DNA from: Fulvivirgaceae bacterium JP3-4
GTDB taxonomy: Bacteria; Bacteroidota; Bacteroidia; Cytophagales; Cyclobacteriaceae
Reading direction: 5' to 3'
NCBI GenBank assembly: GCA_029309925.1
Contig: JARKND010000001.1
Coordinates: 2,728,001 to 2,792,000, forward strand
Length of the DNA: 64,000 nt
The translations under genes were made by a program, and so were the position numbers. Positions 53,139 to 64,000 of the stretch are shown one piece after another. The notes beneath the pieces were generated by a model. It had not been told where the DNA came from, searched no databases, and was given only the letters and a program-made list of their open reading frames with translations. Each line of letters begins with the position of its first letter. Position 1 is the stretch's first letter.

Positions 53139-55286
53139 TTATTCCGTTGGTGTAGTTTGCTTTTGAGGCGGTTTAGGTATCAAAACTTTGCGTGAAAGTC
53201 TGAATTTACCGGTTTTCTTATCGATCTCAATCAACTTCACCTTAATTTCTTCACCAACTTCAAGGACACCTTCCATGTTTTCCAGGCGCTCCCACTTGAT
53301 TTCGGAGATATGTAGCAAACCATCTTTTCCAGGCATAAATTCAACGAATGCGCCAAATGGCATGATGGATTTCACCTTACCATCATAAACCTGGCCAACT
53401 TCCGGAATGGCAACAATAGCCCTGATGCGTTTCAATGCACCTTCCATCGCCTCCTTGTTGGTTGCGAAAATATTTACAACTCCTTTATTATCAACTTCTT
53501 CGATCACAACGGTTGCGCCAGTGGTATTCTGGATATCCTGAACAATCTTTCCACCAGGGCCGATTACAGCGCCAATCATTTCTTTATCGATAATGACGGT
53601 TTGTGCTCTCGGTGCATGTGGCTTCAGATCAGCTCTCGGAGCGCTCATCACTTTCTTCATCTCATTGAGGATGTGCAGACGTCCCTGACGCGCCTGCTCG
53701 AGCGCTTCCTTCAAAATCGCATAAGTGAGACCTTCAACTTTAAGGTCCATCTGGCAGGCGGTGATCCCCTTCTCAGTACCCGTTACCTTGAAGTCCATAT
53801 CACCGAGGTGATCTTCGTCTCCGAGAATATCAGAGAGGATCGCATACTTGCCTGTTTTTGCATCAGAGATCATACCCATAGCAATACCTGAAACCGGACC
53901 TTTCACGGGAACACCGGCATCCATCAGCGCAAGCGAACCAGCGCAGACTGTTGCCATCGATGATGACCCGTTCGACTCGAGGATATCAGATACTACACGG
54001 ATCGTGTAAGGATTTTCAGTGTCGGAAGGAAGCACCTGCTTCAATGCGCGAAGTGCGAGGTTACCGTGACCTACCTCACGTCTGCCAGGACCTCTGTTCG
54101 GTTTCACTTCACCGGTCGAGAAACCAGGGAAGTTATAGTGAAGGATAAATTTATTTGATCCATCGATCATCGCACCGTCAATCATCTGCTCGTCAAGCTT
54201 GGTGCCAAGCGTTACCGTAGTCAGTGACTGCGTTTCACCGCGTGTGAAGATTGCAGAGCCGTGTGGAGAAGGCAAATAGTCAACTTCGCACCAGATGTCT
54301 CTGATCTGATTGGTCTTTCGGCCATCGAGACGAACGGCCTGATTCAGGACCAGATCCCGTGCAGCTTTCTTCTGGATGTCGTGGTAATATCTTTTAACAA
54401 GTCCTTTGTCGATTGTTGAATCTTCAGGAAGCGCATCAAGATATTCGTCAACAATTTTTGAAAAACCTTCGCCTCTGAATTTTTTATTTGGCGTCTGAAG
54501 CGATGCGTGTGCATACGCCTTGTCGTAGAAAAGTTTCCAGAGTTCTTCCTTCAACGCTTCATCATTGGTCTCGTGGCTGTAGGTTCTCTTTTCTGTTTTG
54601 TTAGCCGCTTTCGCGAATTCAATCTGAACTTCGCACTGAACTTTGATTGCTTCGTGAGCGGTCTTCAAAGCTTCGAGCATTTCATCTTCGCTCACTTCTT
54701 TCATCTCACCTTCAACCATCAGGATGTTTTCGATAGATGCTGCAACGATCAGATCGATATCAGCTTTCTCTTTCTGCTCCATGGTTGGGTTGATAATAAA
54801 TTTTCCATCAACACGGGCTACGCGAACTTCGGAGATCGGCCCATTGAATGGAATATCGGAAACTGACAATGCAGCGGATGCAGCAAAGGCAGCAAGTGAA
54901 TCAGGTAAGGCGTCCTTGTCACCTGAGATCAGGTAGATCATCACCTGGGTTTCAGCGTGATAGTCATCAGGGAACAAAGGGCGGATGGCACGGTCTACGA
55001 GACGGCTGATCAGCACTTCGTAATCAGACAGCTTGCTTTCGCGCTTGAGGAATCCTCCGGGGATTTTTCCAGTGGAGGCAAATTTTTCCTGGTAGTCTAC
55101 AGACAGAGGAAGGAAGTCAGTTCCTTCTTTTGCGTCCAATGCGGACACAACAGTTGCGAGCAACATGGTGTTGCCCATCCGGAGTACAACAGAACCATCG
55201 GCCTGGCGGGCTAGTTTTCCTGTTTCGATAGTAATTTCTCGGCCGTCCGGGAGTTTACAGCTTTTTGTAATAACAGTTGGTTTCAT
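53139..55286 (-). CDS. pnp: Polyribonucleotide nucleotidyltransferase
   Basis: A 715-residue exoribonuclease that degrades RNA using phosphate. The two RNase PH domains, the metal-site region [18 protein letters not shown], the KH domain ([16 protein letters not shown]) and the C-terminal S1 domain ([16 protein letters not shown]) are complete. The start at 55286 ([10 protein letters not shown]) is preferred over 55319. It follows rpsO in the usual rpsO-pnp order, with a hairpin between. Confidence 0.97.
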   Translation of the reverse strand: MKPTVITKSCKLPDGREITIETGKLARQADGSVVLRMGNTMLLATVVSALDAKEGTDFLPLSVDYQEKFASTGKIPGGFLKRESKLSDYEVLISRLVDRAIRPLFPDDYHAETQVMIYLISGDKDALPDSLAAFAASAALSVSDIPFNGPISEVRVARVDGKFIINPTMEQKEKADIDLIVAASIENILMVEGEMKEVSEDEMLEALKTAHEAIKVQCEVQIEFAKAANKTEKRTYSHETNDEALKEELWKLFYDKAYAHASLQTPNKKFRGEGFSKIVDEYLDALPEDSTIDKGLVKRYYHDIQKKAARDLVLNQAVRLDGRKTNQIRDIWCEVDYLPSPHGSAIFTRGETQSLTTVTLGTKLDEQMIDGAMIDGSNKFILHYNFPGFSTGEVKPNRGPGRREVGHGNLALRALKQVLPSDTENPYTIRVVSDILESNGSSSMATVCAGSLALMDAGVPVKGPVSGIAMGMISDAKTGKYAILSDILGDEDHLGDMDFKVTGTEKGITACQMDLKVEGLTYAILKEALEQARQGRLHILNEMKKVMSAPRADLKPHAPRAQTVIIDKEMIGAVIGPGGKIVQDIQNTTGATVVIEEVDNKGVVNIFATNKEAMEGALKRIRAIVAIPEVGQVYDGKVKSIMPFGAFVEFMPGKDGLLHISEIKWERLENMEGVLEVGEEIKVKLIEIDKKTGKFRLSRKVLIPKPPQKQTTPTE

Positions 55287-55334
55287 AAATAGGATTAATT
55301 CGGGCGACCGGCCCCACACAGAGCTCGCCCATGA

Positions 55335-55369
55335 ATAAAAGTAAAAAGGGAACCATGCAATTGGTTCCC
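55335..55369 (-). terminator. Terminator between rpsO and pnp
   Basis: An eight-base stem GGGAACCA/TGGTTCCC (55348-55355 with 55362-55369) with a six-base loop is followed on the minus strand by TTTTTACTTTTATT. It would end or attenuate rpsO transcripts before pnp. Confidence 0.8.
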
Positions 55370-55377
55370 TGGGAAGA

Positions 55378-55653
55378 TTATTTTCTTAGATCGAGATCGG
55401 TCAAAACGGCCCTATATCTTTCGATATTGGTCTTCATAAGGTAGTTGAGGAGCTTTTTGCGCTTACCAACCAGCTTCATCAATCCTTGCTGGGTAGAAAA
55501 GTCTTTTTTGTTTTCTTTCAAATGTGCAGTCAGGTGATTGATTCTGTGGGTAAAGAGTGCAATTTGAGATTCCGCTGAGCCAGTCTCCTCTTTCTTCTTG
55601 CTGAAACCATGTTTCTTGAAGAGGTCTTGCTTAATTTCAGTTGTTAGATACAT
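55378..55653 (-). CDS. rpsO: 30S ribosomal protein S15
   Basis: A 91-residue protein with the S15 signature ([40 protein letters not shown]). It binds 16S rRNA in the small-subunit platform. Classic neighbour of pnp. Its promoter is very clear at 55687-55717. Confidence 0.98.
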   Translation of the reverse strand: MYLTTEIKQDLFKKHGFSKKKEETGSAESQIALFTHRINHLTAHLKENKKDFSTQQGLMKLVGKRKKLLNYLMKTNIERYRAVLTDLDLRK

Positions 55654-55686
55654 CGCAAAAAATTATTTATCCTTTATTTCAAGGGG

Positions 55687-55717
55687 CAAATGTAGGCTTT
55701 TCTGGCACAATTACCAA
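55687..55717 (-). promoter_or_regulatory. Promoter of rpsO
   Basis: TTG (55715-55717), 20-base spacer and TACATTTG (55687-55694) on the minus strand fit the Bacteroidota consensus. Transcript leader would be about 27 bases. Confidence 0.85.
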
Positions 55718-55750
55718 GAAAATTGAAAATTTCAGGCATCCTGCCGTCCA

Positions 55751-57391
55751 TTAAGCGCGGACTTCAGGGCTCATTTTGGTCTTTCTGGCCTTAAAGGCCC
55801 TTTTTACCTTGTCAAACGTAACGCTATAGAAGTCCGATTCGAACAATCGGGCATCTATTCTGGCCTGGCGGAGGAAAAACAGACCGATGATAAACAGTAT
55901 AAAATCCGCAGCCCAAACACCCACAATGGCTGAAATTGTGCCCTGCTTGGCGAGTTTTTCGCCCTGCATACTTAACAGGTAGTAGACGATAAAGAACAGG
56001 ATGGAAACAAGGAATGGAACACCTAAACCTCCGCGCTTAATGATGGCGCCAAGCGGTGCGCCAATCAAAAACATCGCAACGCAGGCCAGTGAACTTGCCA
56101 GGATCTTATGCCACTGGATCTCGAAGACAGCGAGCTCCTTACCGTACATTTCAATGGAAGCATTCGTATTCTCCAGGTAGCTTTTGATCTGACGCGCCAT
56201 GTTCGTAGCGCCTTGTATTTCCTCGAGACGCGGTTCGCGTTCATACAATTGGTCAACAGCGGCCATCGCTACGGAATCGGAATTATCTAAGCTGAAAACC
56301 ACTGGCTTCCTTAATGCATAAGGATTTGCCGGCTGGGGCCCGTAAGGGGTCATCGAAACATCAGGCCGGTAATTATCGTCAATCGCGCCTCCTTTTGTGC
56401 GTTTATACTCCGCGCTGTCATGAGCTAACTTGTGATTGTAAATTTCCTGCGGCAGATAGACGGTGTCTCGCTTGCGGAAAAATTCGAAATGCGTAGGCTT
56501 GTACGAATAATGATATGTGTTCTGCTGCAGCACTTCGCCCTGGATTGAGTCAATGTCCTGATCAAGTTCTCCGAGATTTCGCATGATCCGATTACCTTCA
56601 AACCATTTTTTGTCAGTGCGTTTCAGGTCATACGAAGACAGGTCGAAGACGATCTCGGATCGCGCGAACTTGCTTCGCGTCAGCGATTCATTCTGAACAG
56701 CTTTCGGGCCGGTCATCTCCCGTTCATTGGTGGCTCCTTCTGTGTAGTTATAACCGTTGAAAAGCTCGAACTTGAGATATCGTTCGTTTAGAATAGTTGA
56801 CATGCGGCCAGAATCGGCAACTGTTACTTCTTTGTTTCCGTCATTTTTGCGATGGTCGTACACAATGATCTCCTTCAGAGCATCAGGATCATCCTGAAAT
56901 TTTTTATTTACCTTGATGGAGATGTCAGGGATACCGTTGTAAAATGCGCCTTCGCGAAGTTCGAGTGCCGGCTTCTTCTGCTTGATGTCATACAACAAAC
57001 TATAGGCTTCAAGTGCCGCCCTTGGTACCAGATAGTTGTTGGCATAAAATGCTACTCCGGTGAGCAGCAACACGAAAAAGAAAATCGGCTGAAGCGTTCT
57101 TAACAGCGAAATACCAGAGGCTTTGATAGCTGTCAGTTCGAAGTGCTCACCGAGATTTCCGAAGGCAATCAGTGACGAAAGCAAAACAGCCAGCGGCATC
57201 GCCACCGGTGTCATGAAGATGGCAAAGTAAAACAGCAGCTGACCAATGACATCACCGCCCAGATCCTTTCCGATGATGTCATCGAAATACTTCAGCATAT
57301 GTTGCATGAGCAGGATGAACACCACTACCAGGAATGTAAGAATGAAAGGTCCAACGAAAGCGCCTAATACCAGCTTGTCTAATTTTCTCAT
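55751..57391 (-). CDS. LptF/LptG-family permease with extended periplasmic domain
   Basis: A 546-residue member of the lipopolysaccharide-export permease family (YjgP/YjgQ). Three N-terminal and three C-terminal helices flank a periplasmic beta-jellyroll. Signature motifs are NLGEHFELTAIKASGISL and, at the C-terminal side, FLIGAPLGAIIKRGGLGVPFL. It is longer than its tandem neighbour, mainly because of about 80 extra residues near positions 300-390 (with RGTKGGAIDD-like polar segments). Pair with LptG to pull LPS from the inner membrane with LptB (not in the window). Confidence 0.93.
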   Translation of the reverse strand: MRKLDKLVLGAFVGPFILTFLVVVFILLMQHMLKYFDDIIGKDLGGDVIGQLLFYFAIFMTPVAMPLAVLLSSLIAFGNLGEHFELTAIKASGISLLRTLQPIFFFVLLLTGVAFYANNYLVPRAALEAYSLLYDIKQKKPALELREGAFYNGIPDISIKVNKKFQDDPDALKEIIVYDHRKNDGNKEVTVADSGRMSTILNERYLKFELFNGYNYTEGATNEREMTGPKAVQNESLTRSKFARSEIVFDLSSYDLKRTDKKWFEGNRIMRNLGELDQDIDSIQGEVLQQNTYHYSYKPTHFEFFRKRDTVYLPQEIYNHKLAHDSAEYKRTKGGAIDDNYRPDVSMTPYGPQPANPYALRKPVVFSLDNSDSVAMAAVDQLYEREPRLEEIQGATNMARQIKSYLENTNASIEMYGKELAVFEIQWHKILASSLACVAMFLIGAPLGAIIKRGGLGVPFLVSILFFIVYYLLSMQGEKLAKQGTISAIVGVWAADFILFIIGLFFLRQARIDARLFESDFYSVTFDKVKRAFKARKTKMSPEVRA

Positions 57392-57473
57392 CGTTCTAAG
57401 TCAATGGCAAAACTACTGAATGTTATCGAAATTGCGTCTTTCAATGGTAATGCGATCTCGCTTGAAAAAATTC

Positions 57474-58868
57474 CTACATGGCACCGGTGACCTGACGGAG
57501 TTTTTGTTTCATACGTTCAACGGCAATTTCATATCGATCCGGTTCGAATAACCGGCCATCAACGCGTGCCTGGTATAAGAGATAAAGGCCGAGCACCAGT
57601 AAGAACAGATTACCGGCCCACATGGCAAAATATGGGTTCAGCAGTCTGCGATTTGAAAGTTTCTCGCCCTGCATATCAAAAACAAAGAAAACAATAAAGA
57701 AAACGATCGCGATGAGAAAAGGCAGGCCGATCCCTCCTTTCTTAATGATCGCACCCAATGGCGCACCGATCAGCAGCATTGTCAGGCACGCTGCTGCGTA
57801 AGAAATTATGCGGTTCCATTGCACCTGGAAGCCGATGATCTGGTTTTGAATGTCATTCCTTCGCGCGTTGTAATTTTCAAGCTGCATTTTTATCATGCGC
57901 GCTTTATTTGTTGCACTGGCGATTGCCGCTGTGTCTGCAAATGAACGATACAAACTGTCGACATCCAGCGTAATATCCTTAACCTTCATCGTCAAGGCTC
58001 CAAGTTCGTGCAGATTGTTCTTCCTTTCTGTTGCAGAAAGCACATCGAGTGAGTCGATAGCATTGGTGAGCTGGTAAAGATTCTTCATGTAGCGGTGGGC
58101 GGAGAAACTGCGGACATCTGTTCTTGACATATCGAAAGATGAAAGGTCGATCACCATCTCAATCTTCGAGAATTTTGTCCTGCTCAGGTCATCATCCTCA
58201 AGCTTTCTTGTCTTCCAGTACTCCTTGTACTGATAGCCTTCGAACAACTCGAACTTCAGGTAGCGATCCTTCAGAATGGTATACATGCGACCGGAATCTG
58301 CAACATATACCTCGCGGTTTTCGCCATGGTGATCGTAGAGTAAAATATCTTTCAGCGCTGCAGGATCACGGTCGAACTTTTCGTTCACTTTTAGACTGAT
58401 GTCAGGAAGGCCGTTGTAAAACGTTCCCTCGCGGATGTCCATAGCAGGTTTTGTGTGCCGGATGTCATAGAGAAGTGAAAAAGCTTCGAGCGCAGCGCGG
58501 GGCACAATATAATTGTTGACCCAGAATGCCACCACGGCAATGCCGCAAACGGAAATAAACACGGGTTGAATGATGCGAGTCAGTGAGATGCCCGCGCTTT
58601 TGATGGCTGTCAACTCAAAATGTTCACCAAGGTTTCCGAAAGTCATGAGCGAGGCGAGGAGAATGGAAAGCGGTAGCGCCTGAGGGATAATAAAAATTGT
58701 GAAGTAGCCTATAAATTTTGCAATTACCTCGCAGCCCAATCCTTTGCCGATGATGTCGTCATAGTAAACAAGCATCTGCCTGTTAAGGAGAATGAACGTA
58801 ACGACCAGGAATGTCAGCGACAGCGTGGAAAGGAAAGAAGTCAGAATGAACTTGTCGATTTTTTTCAC
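57474..58868 (-). CDS. LptF/LptG-family permease
   Basis: A 464-residue permease closely related to the downstream one: NLGEHFELTAIKSAGISL, VPRAALEAFSLLYDIR and LIGAPLGAIIKKGGIGLPFL. It ends 82 bases before the other permease, so both are co-transcribed and probably form the LptF-LptG heterodimer. Start codon is GTG. A -7 element (TATTTTTG, 58882-58889 minus strand) would give a leader of only about seven bases. Confidence 0.93.
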   Translation of the reverse strand: MKKIDKFILTSFLSTLSLTFLVVTFILLNRQMLVYYDDIIGKGLGCEVIAKFIGYFTIFIIPQALPLSILLASLMTFGNLGEHFELTAIKSAGISLTRIIQPVFISVCGIAVVAFWVNNYIVPRAALEAFSLLYDIRHTKPAMDIREGTFYNGLPDISLKVNEKFDRDPAALKDILLYDHHGENREVYVADSGRMYTILKDRYLKFELFEGYQYKEYWKTRKLEDDDLSRTKFSKIEMVIDLSSFDMSRTDVRSFSAHRYMKNLYQLTNAIDSLDVLSATERKNNLHELGALTMKVKDITLDVDSLYRSFADTAAIASATNKARMIKMQLENYNARRNDIQNQIIGFQVQWNRIISYAAACLTMLLIGAPLGAIIKKGGIGLPFLIAIVFFIVFFVFDMQGEKLSNRRLLNPYFAMWAGNLFLLVLGLYLLYQARVDGRLFEPDRYEIAVERMKQKLRQVTGAM

Positions 58869-58881
58869 CCGGTGGACGAAA

Positions 58882-58889
58882 CAAAAATA
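58882..58889 (-). promoter_or_regulatory. Candidate -7 element of lptFG
   Basis: TATTTTTG on the minus strand, 14 bases before the GTG start. No matching -33 element was found at the right distance, so this is less certain. Confidence 0.45.
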
Positions 58890-58967
58890 GAACCAGAATC
58901 GGACGGGGAGCTGGAGTCTGAGGAGAGAGCAAAAAGATTAGTCCAGGCTGGATATTTACCGATCAAT

Positions 58968-58998
58968 TTTGGAAAATTCCGACTTCGTTGTAAGTTTG
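58968..58998 (+). promoter_or_regulatory. Promoter of tRNA-Met
   Basis: TTTG (58968-58971), 19-base spacer, TAAGTTTG (58991-58998): exact consensus, start about 17 bases before the tRNA. Confidence 0.85.
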
Positions 58999-59021
58999 CG
59001 CTCCCAAAATTGGGAATCCAA

Positions 59022-59095
59022 GGCGAGGTAGCTCAGTTGGTGAGAGCGCAGGATTCATAACCCTGAGGTCGGGGGTTCAATTCCCCCTCTCGCTA
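59022..59095 (+). tRNA. tRNA-Met (CAT), elongator type
   Basis: A 74-base cloverleaf: acceptor GGCGAGG pairs with TCTCGCT (with end G-T pairs), D-arm GCTCAGTTGGTGAGAGC, anticodon loop TTCATAA with anticodon CAT, and T-arm GGGGGTTCAATTCCCCC. The first acceptor pair is a weak G-T rather than the mismatch of initiator tRNA in other groups, and the anticodon stem lacks the three G-C pairs of an initiator, so it is taken as an elongator (or isoleucine-CAU type, which cannot be excluded). Confidence 0.92.
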
Positions 59096-59101
59096 CGAAT
59101 G

Positions 59102-59127
59102 AAAGCAGTTAGTTGACTGCTTTTTTT
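59102..59127 (+). terminator. Terminator after tRNA-Met
   Basis: AAGCAGT/ACTGCTT stem (59103-59109 with 59116-59122), six-base loop, T-run to 59127. Confidence 0.85.
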
Positions 59128-59288
59128 GTTTTTACACGGTATCCCAAGCTTCAAGCTTCCAGATCTGCAATTCAGAGAGTCGCATTCGCGCGTGATTCGG
59201 CCACTTCCAATTATGAGATCCATTATAAATCGCCATAACCTTTGAGGTAACGGAGAAAAAAATTATATTCAAATCGTTAGGATTGAAT

Positions 59289-59705
59289 ATGGCAACTGCG
59301 CAGATGGCGAAAAAGAAATTGTTCACCGAAGATTATGAGGTGCACGCATCCATAAAGATGCTGTATCCATACATTCAGACCGCCAGCGGCCTTGCAGAAT
59401 GGTTTGCAGATGATGTGAAGATTAACAACATGAGTAAAGTCTACACGTTCATCTGGGACAACGAAGAGCACAAAGCCAGGCAAGTTGCACATCGCACTAA
59501 TCACTTCGTTCGTTTTGAATTTATCCCGGACAACGGCCAGGAAGATCGCGATCCGTCATATTTCGAGCTTCGTCTGGAATTCAATGAGTTGACCCAATCG
59601 GTTTTTTTGAAAGTCATCGACTATTCTGATATTGATGATCATAAGGAACTTCACGATCTCTGGAATGGTCTTGTTGATCATCTCAGAAAGACCGTTGGAG
59701 GTTAA
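59289..59705 (+). CDS. START-like domain protein
   Basis: A 138-residue soluble protein of the START/AHSA1-like group, with ligand-binding helix-grip pattern (DYEVHASIKMLYPYIQTASG, AEWFADDVKI, FLKVIDYSDIDDHKEL, WNGLVDHLRKTV). A single-domain family in Bacteroidota whose ligand is unknown. The ATG at 59289 is preferred to a TTG at 59283. Confidence 0.88.
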   Translation: MATAQMAKKKLFTEDYEVHASIKMLYPYIQTASGLAEWFADDVKINNMSKVYTFIWDNEEHKARQVAHRTNHFVRFEFIPDNGQEDRDPSYFELRLEFNELTQSVFLKVIDYSDIDDHKELHDLWNGLVDHLRKTVGG

Positions 59706-59795
59706 TTCTATTCACATCATTCCCCTGCTGCCGGGACATCAATCATCCGCTTTTTTACTGCCCTGGACTATTTTCTTAGCATACGAAAATCCACA

Positions 59796-60398
59796 ATGAA
59801 AAAAGCAGTTTTCGTTTTACTCCTACCAGCACTCTGATAGCTTCGATATCAGCGGTCGCAGCAACTCCATACACGTTCACCGTTTGGTGAGCTTGACAGT
59901 CTTTATTACACAGGAATCGATCGTAAAATACCATCGATCGCTGCTGGAGCGAATCACGTGATAGTTTTGCACGGGATGGCAGTCCTCGGAGACCGAAGTA
60001 CCTGGCTGCCGAACAGCGTTGTGAAAGATTACCTCGGAGCGATAAAAAGCAAACACACCTTGTTAATTGCTGATGCATGTTTTAGCAGAAGTATTTTCAA
60101 GTCAAGGGATGTCCGTGAAAGCGGAATGCTTCGCAAATTTTCAGAGATATATGGTAACAAAAGCCGGAAAGCCATTACTAGTGGCAACCTGACTTCAGTG
60201 CCAGACAAGAGTTATTTTTTCGAGTCCTTATATAAAAAGCTCGACACCAATACAGATATTTTCCTGCCCGCACAACTGCTGTTTTCAAGAATTCTCGAAC
60301 CTATCCTCCACAATACTACTCAAGTGCCGCAGTTTGGAATAATCCAGAATGTTGGCGATGAAGGCGGTGACTTCGTTTTCATCAGAAGCCATCATTAA
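59796..60398 (+). pseudogene. Decayed caspase-like (peptidase C14) gene
   Basis: An ATG at 59796 opens a signal-like start MKKAVFVLLLPAL but stops at 59835. In another frame, open from 59841 to 60398, the sequence reads STWLPNSVVKDYLGAIKSK and TLLIADACFSRSIFKSRD, the characteristic catalytic-cysteine segment (DACFSGS-type; Cys codon at 60078) of bacterial caspase-like proteases. The upstream part, where the catalytic His-Gly motif should be (usually YYAGHG), reads VIVLHGMAVLG and is not clearly intact. The body before it is lost. A truncated remnant is the simplest reading. A GTG at 59958 could in principle start a short protein. Confidence 0.65.
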
Positions 60399-60497
60399 AT
60401 TGAAGCAACATACCGCACCGAAGTTTCTCAATCTTTGAAGAAAGGGATTGAAAAACCGCTCTAAAACTCTCAACTTCAACCAAATAAAAATCCGTTG

Positions 60498-60527
60498 TTG
60501 CAGGTTCATGCGGTTCTTCTATTTTTG
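60498..60527 (+). promoter_or_regulatory. Promoter of tex
   Basis: TTG (60498-60500), 19-base spacer, TATTTTTG (60520-60527). The expected start point lies only about nine bases before the tex ATG, so the leader would be very short. Confidence 0.75.
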
Positions 60528-60541
60528 CCTGCCTAAATTTT

Positions 60542-64000
<3,459 letters not shown>

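Noticed and set aside
58872..59060. Small plus-strand frame over the tRNA-Met
   Set aside because: It runs into the tRNA and its promoter, and has no plausible start context.

Overview
The window looks like chromosomal DNA of a Bacteroidota member, most likely a Cytophagales/Chryseolinea-like gliding bacterium (lineage is inference). Evidence: SusC/SusD pair, short primary sigma factor without region 1.1, Bacteroidota-type promoters (TTG-N19/20-TAnnTTTG) ahead of both tRNAs, rpsO and tex, bacillithiol deacetylase BshB1, DUF5686, LmbE-type giant PIG-L protein, and many SPI/SPII secreted proteins. No rRNA, CRISPR array, prophage or intact insertion sequence was seen.

Layout. 0-8 kb: a left-truncated regulator-like gene, a cytochrome c lipoprotein operon, a YycJ-like metallo-hydrolase, an FtsX-type permease and an IorAB-like molybdenum hydroxylase. 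8-12 kb: a decayed secreted-protein gene, then a PadR regulator translationally coupled to a large FtsX-type permease. 12-21 kb: nucleoid-associated protein, a degenerate metallo-beta-lactamase protein, a frameshifted lipoprotein gene, winged-helix and TerB-like proteins, a DUF5686 outer-membrane protein with an SDR. 21-30 kb: Tat-exported Gfo/Idh/MocA oxidoreductase followed by a PQQ dehydrogenase/cytochrome c fusion; then an operon of giant PIG-L protein, a 38-residue membrane peptide and a sodium:solute symporter. 30-43 kb: a GH43-like protein and what appears to be an inositol utilisation locus (LacI regulator, myo-inositol oxygenase, SGLT-type symporter, SusC, SusD, GDPD/PI-PLC-like protein, PHP phosphoesterase). 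43-47 kb: tRNA-Thr, TerB/glycine-rich protein, and a two-gene apiose operon (GH140 apiosidase plus probable D-apionate lactonase). 47-64 kb: housekeeping genes (DUF349, YqgE, PdxH, BshB1, TrxB, RpoD-like sigma, Pnp, RpsO, two LptF/LptG permeases, tRNA-Met, START-like protein, Tex, right-truncated Pgi), with a decayed caspase-like gene between the START-like gene and tex.

The most interesting unit is the LacI-to-PHP block: inositol oxygenase beside a SusCD outer-membrane pump and two candidate phosphodiesterase/phosphoesterase proteins suggests uptake and cleavage of an inositol-containing phosphodiester or glycan, with inositol then imported and oxidised to glucuronate. That reading is inference from gene content. 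Several intergenic regions also carry a family of short-unit, hairpin-forming repeats, two copies of which (5.3 kb and 40.4 kb) share the same core unit.
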